From contig CALLWN010000331.1 of NCBI GenBank assembly GCA_938016505.1, positions 1 through 10,638 of the forward strand: a stretch of 10,638 nucleotides of DNA, in the 5' to 3' direction. The position numbers were made by a program, and so were the translations under genes. Below are positions 6,048 to 10,638 of the stretch, in pieces. Source of the stretch: an uncultured Sphingomonadaceae bacterium. Lineage in GTDB: Bacteria; Pseudomonadota; Alphaproteobacteria; Sphingomonadales; Sphingomonadaceae. Position 1 is the first letter of the stretch. Each line of letters begins with the position of its first letter. Below the pieces are notes generated by a model. That model did not search any database. It was not told where the DNA came from and saw only the letters and a program-made list of their open reading frames with translations.

Positions 6048-7385
6048 ATGGGGAAGCGCTATTTCGGCACCGACGGGATCCGGGGGCTCGCCAACGGCGA
6101 AACGCTGACGCCCGAGCTGGCATTGAAGGTGGGCCAGGCGGCCGGCACCCACTTCGTGAACGGCGGGCACCGCCACCGGGTGCTCATCGGCAAGGACACG
6201 CGGCTGTCGGGCTACATGCTCGAACAGGCGCTGACCGCCGGCTTCACGTCGGTCGGCATGGACGTGGTGCAGGTCGGCCCCCTGCCGACGCCTGCAGTCG
6301 CCATGCTCACCCGGGAGATGCGCGCCGACCTCGGCGTCATGATCTCGGCCAGCCACAACCCTTTCCCTGACAATGGCATCAAGCTGTTCGGCCGGGATGG
6401 CTACAAGCTCTCCGACGCCGACGAGGCCGCGATCGAGGCGCTGATCGAGGCCGACCTGCCCCGCGCCCAGAACCAGGCGATCGGCCGGGCCCGGCGCATC
6501 GACGACGCCCGCGGCCGCTACATCCATGCCGTCAAGGCAAGCTTTCCCGAGGGCGCCCGGCTCGATGGGCTGAAGGTCGCGCTCGATTGCGCCAACGGCG
6601 CCGCCTATCGGGTCGCGCCCGAAGCGCTGTGGGAGCTTGGGGCCGAGCTGGTGACGCTCGGCGCCGAGCCCGACGGGCTCAACATCAATGCCGCATGCGG
6701 CTCCACCCACCCGGAAAAGCTCGCCGAAACCGTGGTTGCAAGCGGCGCCCACATCGGGATCGCGCTCGACGGCGATGCCGATCGCCTCATCCTCGTCGAC
6801 GAGGCTGGGCGGATCGTCGATGGCGACCAGATCCTCGCCCTTGTCGCCCGTTCCCTCAAGGCCGCCGGGCGGCTCAAGGGTGGCGCGGTCGTTGCAACCG
6901 TCATGTCGAACCTCGGGCTTGAACGCCATTGCGCCGCACTCGGCCTTGCGCTCGCCCGCACGCCCGTCGGCGATCGCCATGTGCTCGCCGAGATGCGGGC
7001 GCGCGGCTGCAACCTCGGCGGCGAACAGTCGGGCCACATCATCCTCGCCGATCACGCGACAACGGGCGATGGCCTTGTCGCAGCGCTCCAGGTGCTCGCC
7101 GTGCTCGTCGCCGATGGCCGCCCGGCGAGCGAGGTGCTCCACTTGTTCGATCCCGTCCCGCAACTGCTGCGCAACGTCAGGTTCAATGGCGGCAGGCCGC
7201 TCGAGGACCCGCGGGTCCGGGCCACCATCGCCAAAGTCGAGGCCGAACTCGGCAGCCGTGGCCGGCTTCTGGTTCGCCCGTCGGGCACCGAGCCGCTCAT
7301 CCGGGTCATGGCGGAGGCCGACGACGAGGCGCTTGTCGCCCGCAGTGTCGAGGAAGTCTGCGAAGCGGTCAGGGCGGCCGCCTGA
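6048..7385 (+). CDS. glmM: Phosphoglucosamine mutase
   Basis: A 445-residue cytosolic enzyme that interconverts glucosamine-6-phosphate and glucosamine-1-phosphate, the step before UDP-GlcNAc and so before peptidoglycan and lipid A. All four signature regions are present: the N-terminal [11 protein letters not shown]; the phosphoserine loop [14 protein letters not shown] with Ser102 as the catalytic residue (same number as in E. coli GlmM); the Mg-binding DGDADR at 241-246; and the phosphate-binding [12 protein letters not shown] at 410-421. The sugar-specificity loop GGEQSGH (324-330) is of the GlmM type, not the phosphomannomutase type. Length is standard. GGAG lies 6 nt before the ATG. It is the first gene of a tight run: thiD begins 2 nt after its stop. 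It is essential in most bacteria. Confidence 0.97.
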   Translation: MGKRYFGTDGIRGLANGETLTPELALKVGQAAGTHFVNGGHRHRVLIGKDTRLSGYMLEQALTAGFTSVGMDVVQVGPLPTPAVAMLTREMRADLGVMISASHNPFPDNGIKLFGRDGYKLSDADEAAIEALIEADLPRAQNQAIGRARRIDDARGRYIHAVKASFPEGARLDGLKVALDCANGAAYRVAPEALWELGAELVTLGAEPDGLNINAACGSTHPEKLAETVVASGAHIGIALDGDADRLILVDEAGRIVDGDQILALVARSLKAAGRLKGGAVVATVMSNLGLERHCAALGLALARTPVGDRHVLAEMRARGCNLGGEQSGHIILADHATTGDGLVAALQVLAVLVADGRPASEVLHLFDPVPQLLRNVRFNGGRPLEDPRVRATIAKVEAELGSRGRLLVRPSGTEPLIRVMAEADDEALVARSVEEVCEAVRAAA

Positions 7386-7387
7386 CC

Positions 7388-8179
7388 ATGCTGCCCCGGG
7401 TGCTCGCGATCGCCGGCTCGGACTCCGGCGGCGGAGCCGGGATCCAGGCCGACGTCAAGACAATCACCATGCTCGGCGGCTATGCCGCAACGGCCATCAC
7501 GGCGGTCACCGTGCAGGACACCCTCGGGGTCTCGGCGGTCCACGCCATCCCCCCGCCGATCGTCGCCGCCCAGGTCCGCGCCGTCCTCGCCGACATCGGC
7601 GCCGATGCCGTCAAGATCGGCATGCTCGGCGATGCCGCCACCATCGAGGCGGTCGCCGACGCGCTCGAAGGCTTCACCGGGCCGATCGTGCTCGATCCGG
7701 TCATGGTCGCAAAGGGCGGCGCACCGCTGCTCGCCGCCGAAGCGGTCGAAGCGCTGCTCGCCCGGCTGGTGCCGACCGCAGCCGTCGTCACGCCCAACGC
7801 CCCCGAGCTTGCGGCGCTGACCGGAACCGAAGTCGCCGACGAGGCCGACCTGCTTCTCGCCGCGCAGGAACTGCTCGACGCCGGTGCCCGCGCGGTCCTC
7901 GCCAAGGGCGGCCACCTCGAGGGCGCCGAGGTGGTGGACTGGCTGGTCACGCGCAATGCCAGCCGCCGCTTCGCCAGCCCGCGGATTGCAACCCGCCACA
8001 CCCACGGCACCGGCTGCACGCTCGCAAGCGCGGTCGCAACGGGGCTGGCGAAGGGCAGCGGGCTTGAGGCAGCCGTCGCCGAGGCGCGCGCCTATGTCGC
8101 CGAAGCGATCGCAAACGCGCCCGGTTTCGGGGCAGGCCACGGACCGCTTGGCCACAGCTGGCGCCTCCCCGCCGCGTGA
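7388..8179 (+). CDS. thiD: Hydroxymethylpyrimidine kinase / phosphomethylpyrimidine kinase
   Basis: A 263-residue ribokinase-fold enzyme that phosphorylates 4-amino-5-hydroxymethyl-2-methylpyrimidine twice to give HMP-PP for thiamine synthesis. Motifs in order: [17 protein letters not shown] (9-25) at the substrate site; TVQDT (41-45), whose Gln contacts the pyrimidine in known structures; VKIGMLG (75-81); [10 protein letters not shown] (102-111); TPNAPE (135-140); AKGGH (172-176); and the anion-hole loop [10 protein letters not shown] (206-215). Length is normal and there is no fused ThiE domain. The ATG lies 2 nt after the glmM stop, and the open frame extends back into glmM without a plausible earlier start, so translation is probably coupled. 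Its last bases overlap the GTG start of rnhB. No TPP riboswitch lies upstream, as expected for a gene inside a housekeeping operon. Confidence 0.95.
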   Translation: MLPRVLAIAGSDSGGGAGIQADVKTITMLGGYAATAITAVTVQDTLGVSAVHAIPPPIVAAQVRAVLADIGADAVKIGMLGDAATIEAVADALEGFTGPIVLDPVMVAKGGAPLLAAEAVEALLARLVPTAAVVTPNAPELAALTGTEVADEADLLLAAQELLDAGARAVLAKGGHLEGAEVVDWLVTRNASRRFASPRIATRHTHGTGCTLASAVATGLAKGSGLEAAVAEARAYVAEAIANAPGFGAGHGPLGHSWRLPAA

Positions 8180-8739
8180 GGATCTTCGGTGTCGACGAGG
8201 TCGGTCGCGGGCCGCTCGCCGGGCCGGTCGTCGCTGCCGCCGTCCTGCTCTGTCGCGAGGTTCCCGGCCTCGCCGATTCGAAGCGCCTCACCCATCCCCA
8301 ACGCCTCCGGCTCGATGCCGCAATCCGGCGTGCCGGGTCAGTGGCTCTCGGAGAGGCCTCGGTCGCCGAGATCGACCGCATCAACATCCTTGGCGCCACC
8401 CTGCTTGCCATGACCCGCGCGGTCGAGGCGCTCGCCGTCGCCTGCGGCCCGCCCGATCTCGTCCTCGTCGACGGAAACCGTGCGCCGCCGCTCGCCTTCC
8501 CGGTCCGCGCCATCGTCGGCGGTGACGCGACCGAGGCCGTCATCTCGGCAGCCTCCATCGTCGCCAAGGTCGCGCGCGACGCCCAGATGGTCCGGCTCGA
8601 TGCCGCCCACCCCGGCTACGGCCTTGCCGTCCACAAGGGCTATGGCACGCCCGCGCACCTTGCAGCGCTCGCCACCCTTGGTCCCTCGGCCATCCACCGG
8701 CTGACCTTCGCACCGGTCGCCAAGCTTCTTGCCGGCTGA
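8176..8739 (+). CDS. rnhB: Ribonuclease HII
   Basis: A 187-residue nuclease that cuts the RNA strand of RNA:DNA hybrids and starts removal of single ribonucleotides from DNA. The N-terminal [15 protein letters not shown] gives catalytic Asp7 and Glu8. LADSKRL (32-38), LVDGN with Asp99, and the [11 protein letters not shown] helix with Asp135 complete the four-acid metal site. The C-terminal [18 protein letters not shown]...[13 protein letters not shown] is the usual family end. The start is GTG at 8176, overlapping the thiD stop by 4 nt (GTGA). The next ATG-like starts would remove the catalytic DE pair. The protein is on the short side but complete. A run of five T follows the stop (8743-8747) without a clear hairpin, so operon termination is undecided. 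Confidence 0.95.
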   Translation: MRIFGVDEVGRGPLAGPVVAAAVLLCREVPGLADSKRLTHPQRLRLDAAIRRAGSVALGEASVAEIDRINILGATLLAMTRAVEALAVACGPPDLVLVDGNRAPPLAFPVRAIVGGDATEAVISAASIVAKVARDAQMVRLDAAHPGYGLAVHKGYGTPAHLAALATLGPSAIHRLTFAPVAKLLAG

Positions 8740-8752
8740 GTCCTTTTTGCCA

Positions 8753-8807
8753 CAGCCGCAACATCTAGAGGCCGTCCCTCCCACCCGGACTCAATCGGTT
8801 GTGGCTG
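8753..8807. repeat. Inverted repeat upstream of ccrM
   Basis: CAGCCGCAAC (8753-8762) pairs with GTTGTGGCTG (8798-8807) along 10 bp, one of them G:U in RNA, across a 35-nt loop. The loop contains the first GANTC site (8788-8792). A second short inverted repeat, ACACT-GGGGAT-AGTGT (8826-8841), lies between this and the ccrM start. They may be operator or mRNA structure; no known binding site was recognised. Confidence 0.35.
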
Positions 8808-8869
8808 ACCGAAGTCTGGAGACAAACACTGGGGATAGTGTCACAAACCCATGACTTGACGATGGATTC
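8788..8869. promoter_or_regulatory. Two GANTC methylation sites in the ccrM upstream region
   Basis: GACTC at 8788-8792 and GATTC at 8865-8869 are target sites of CcrM-type methyltransferases. They lie in the 177-bp non-coding gap before ccrM. The second falls between a TTGACG (8856-8861, 5 of 6 to the -35 consensus) and a poor -10 (CAGCAT, 8880-8885), the placement reported for promoters activated by GcrA in Caulobacter. This would allow methylation-dependent control of ccrM. The -10 is weak, so the promoter itself is uncertain. Confidence 0.5.
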
Positions 8870-8874
8870 CCTGA

Positions 8875-9975
<1,101 letters not shown>

Positions 9976-9992
9976 GCGCGCATCGGCTTGTC

Positions 9993-10002
9993 TTGATATA
10001 CT
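9993..10002 (+). promoter_or_regulatory. AT-rich patch with a -10-like TATACT before the TonB receptor gene
   Basis: The 69-bp gap after ccrM is GC-rich except for TTGATATACTGTCTCATC. TATACT (9997-10002) matches the -10 consensus at 5 of 6, but there is no acceptable -35 at 16-18 nt. The patch may be a regulator-dependent promoter or an operator. I could not match it convincingly to a Zur or Fur box. Confidence 0.25.
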
Positions 10003-10034
10003 GTCTCATCTAGCAGGCGGGCCTCGAGAAACCC

Positions 10035-10040
10035 GGAGGA
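10035..10040 (+). promoter_or_regulatory. Ribosome binding site of the TonB-dependent receptor gene
   Basis: GGAGGA ends 4 nt before the ATG at 10045 and fixes that start; the signal peptide begins directly there. Confidence 0.65.
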
Positions 10041-10044
10041 CCCG

Positions 10045-10638
10045 ATGCGCGCCCTGCTCCCCGTTGCCACAACGCTCCTCGCCGTGCCGGCGCTTGCCGC
10101 CGAGGCGCCACCGGCCGAGACCCATCTCGACCAGAACCCCGAGATCATCGTCACTGCACCCTATCCGCGCGAAACCTTCTTCGTGCTGTCGGGCGTCTCG
10201 GTCCTGGCCGGCGCGGATCTCGCCCGCGAGACGCGCTCGACCATCGGCGAAACGCTCGCACGCCAGCCCGGGGTCTCCTCCACCTTCTTCGGCCCCAACG
10301 CCTCGCGCCCCGTGCTCCGCGGCCTCCAGGGCGAGCGGGTCCGGGTGCTGACCGACGGCATTGGCAGCTTCGATGTCGCCAACACCAGCGTCGACCACGC
10401 CGTTGCCATCTCGCCCTTCGCCGCCGACCGGATCGAGGTGGTGCGCGGGCCCGAAGTGCTGCTCTACGGCTCGTCGGCCATCGGCGGGGTCGTCAACAGC
10501 CAGGACCGGCGCATCCCGCGCGGGGTTCCCGAGACAGGCATCCACGTCGATGCCCTGGCCGGCTACGCAACGGCCGCGAAAGAGGCGACAGTCGCCGGCA
10601 GCATCGATGCCGCTGTCACGCGCAACCGTGTGGTCCAT
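10045..10638 (+). CDS. TonB-dependent outer-membrane receptor, ZnuD-like (N-terminal 198 residues, cut by window end)
   Basis: The frame stays open to the right edge. Residues 1-19 are a signal peptide (MRALLPVATTLLAVPALAA). EIIVTAPY (33-40) is a plausible TonB box. From about residue 43 to 160 lies the plug domain: LSGVSVLAGADL, TIGETLARQPGVSSTFFGPNASRPVLRGLQGERVRVLTDGIG, and the strongly conserved DRIEVVRGPEVLLYGSSAIGGVVN (129-151). Beta-barrel strands start after that, and most of the barrel (typically another 450-550 residues) is outside the window. Details such as DGIGSFDVANTSVDHAVAISP and the post-plug DRRIPRGVPETG resemble the zinc receptor ZnuD and its relatives, so zinc or another metal complex is the first guess. 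The barrel, where metal-binding loops would be seen, is not available. Membership in the receptor family is certain; substrate is tentative. Confidence 0.9.
   Translation, partial: MRALLPVATTLLAVPALAAEAPPAETHLDQNPEIIVTAPYPRETFFVLSGVSVLAGADLARETRSTIGETLARQPGVSSTFFGPNASRPVLRGLQGERVRVLTDGIGSFDVANTSVDHAVAISPFAADRIEVVRGPEVLLYGSSAIGGVVNSQDRRIPRGVPETGIHVDALAGYATAAKEATVAGSIDAAVTRNRVVH

Noticed and set aside
9991-10012. Zur or Fur box upstream of the TonB receptor.
   Set aside because: AT-rich but without convincing dyad symmetry; no match good enough to name a regulator.

Overview
The window is GC-rich and densely coding. It most likely comes from an alphaproteobacterium of the order Sphingomonadales. 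The signs are a CcrM-type GANTC methyltransferase gene, two secreted proteins ending in the PEPxxWA form of the PEP-CTERM sorting tag (shared anchor WALLIAGFGLVG plus an Arg cluster), a TonB-dependent receptor, and the gene order glmM-thiD-rnhB-ccrM. This placement is inferred from gene content; there is no rRNA or other formal marker here.

Layout. (1) Positions 2-904, plus strand: the C-terminal part of an APC-superfamily amino-acid permease, cut by the left edge. (2) Positions 936-3268, minus strand: two monocistronic-looking genes for exported PEPxxWA-CTERM proteins. One is a repeat protein of the FG-GAP beta-propeller kind. The other is a small protein of unknown function. An AT-rich intergenic block of about 470 bp separates them. 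The small protein's gene sits behind a textbook sigma-54 promoter and seems to begin at a CTG codon. The propeller gene has a sigma-70-like promoter instead. No exosortase or PrsK/PrsR regulator gene is in the window. (3) Positions 3465-5981, minus strand: a TSUP (TauE/SafE) membrane transporter followed 48 bp later by ilvD (dihydroxy-acid dehydratase), probably co-transcribed. (4) Positions 6048-8739, plus strand: a tight operon of glmM (amino-sugar precursor for peptidoglycan and LPS), thiD (thiamine pyrimidine kinase) and rnhB (RNase HII). Gaps are 2 nt and then a 4-nt overlap, so translation is probably coupled. (5) Positions 8917-9975, plus strand: ccrM, preceded by a 177-bp intergenic region that holds two GANTC sites, i.e. 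substrates of its own product. (6) Positions 10045-10638, plus strand: the start of a TonB-dependent outer-membrane receptor resembling the zinc receptor ZnuD, cut by the right edge.

How it fits together. Most of the window is housekeeping: branched-chain amino acids, cell-wall precursors, thiamine, RNA:DNA hybrid removal and cell-cycle methylation. The accessory and most interesting part is 0.9-3.5 kb, where two members of the exosortase-sorted surface or exopolysaccharide-associated protein class appear to be under different sigma factors. I found no CRISPR array, tRNA, rRNA, insertion sequence or prophage element.
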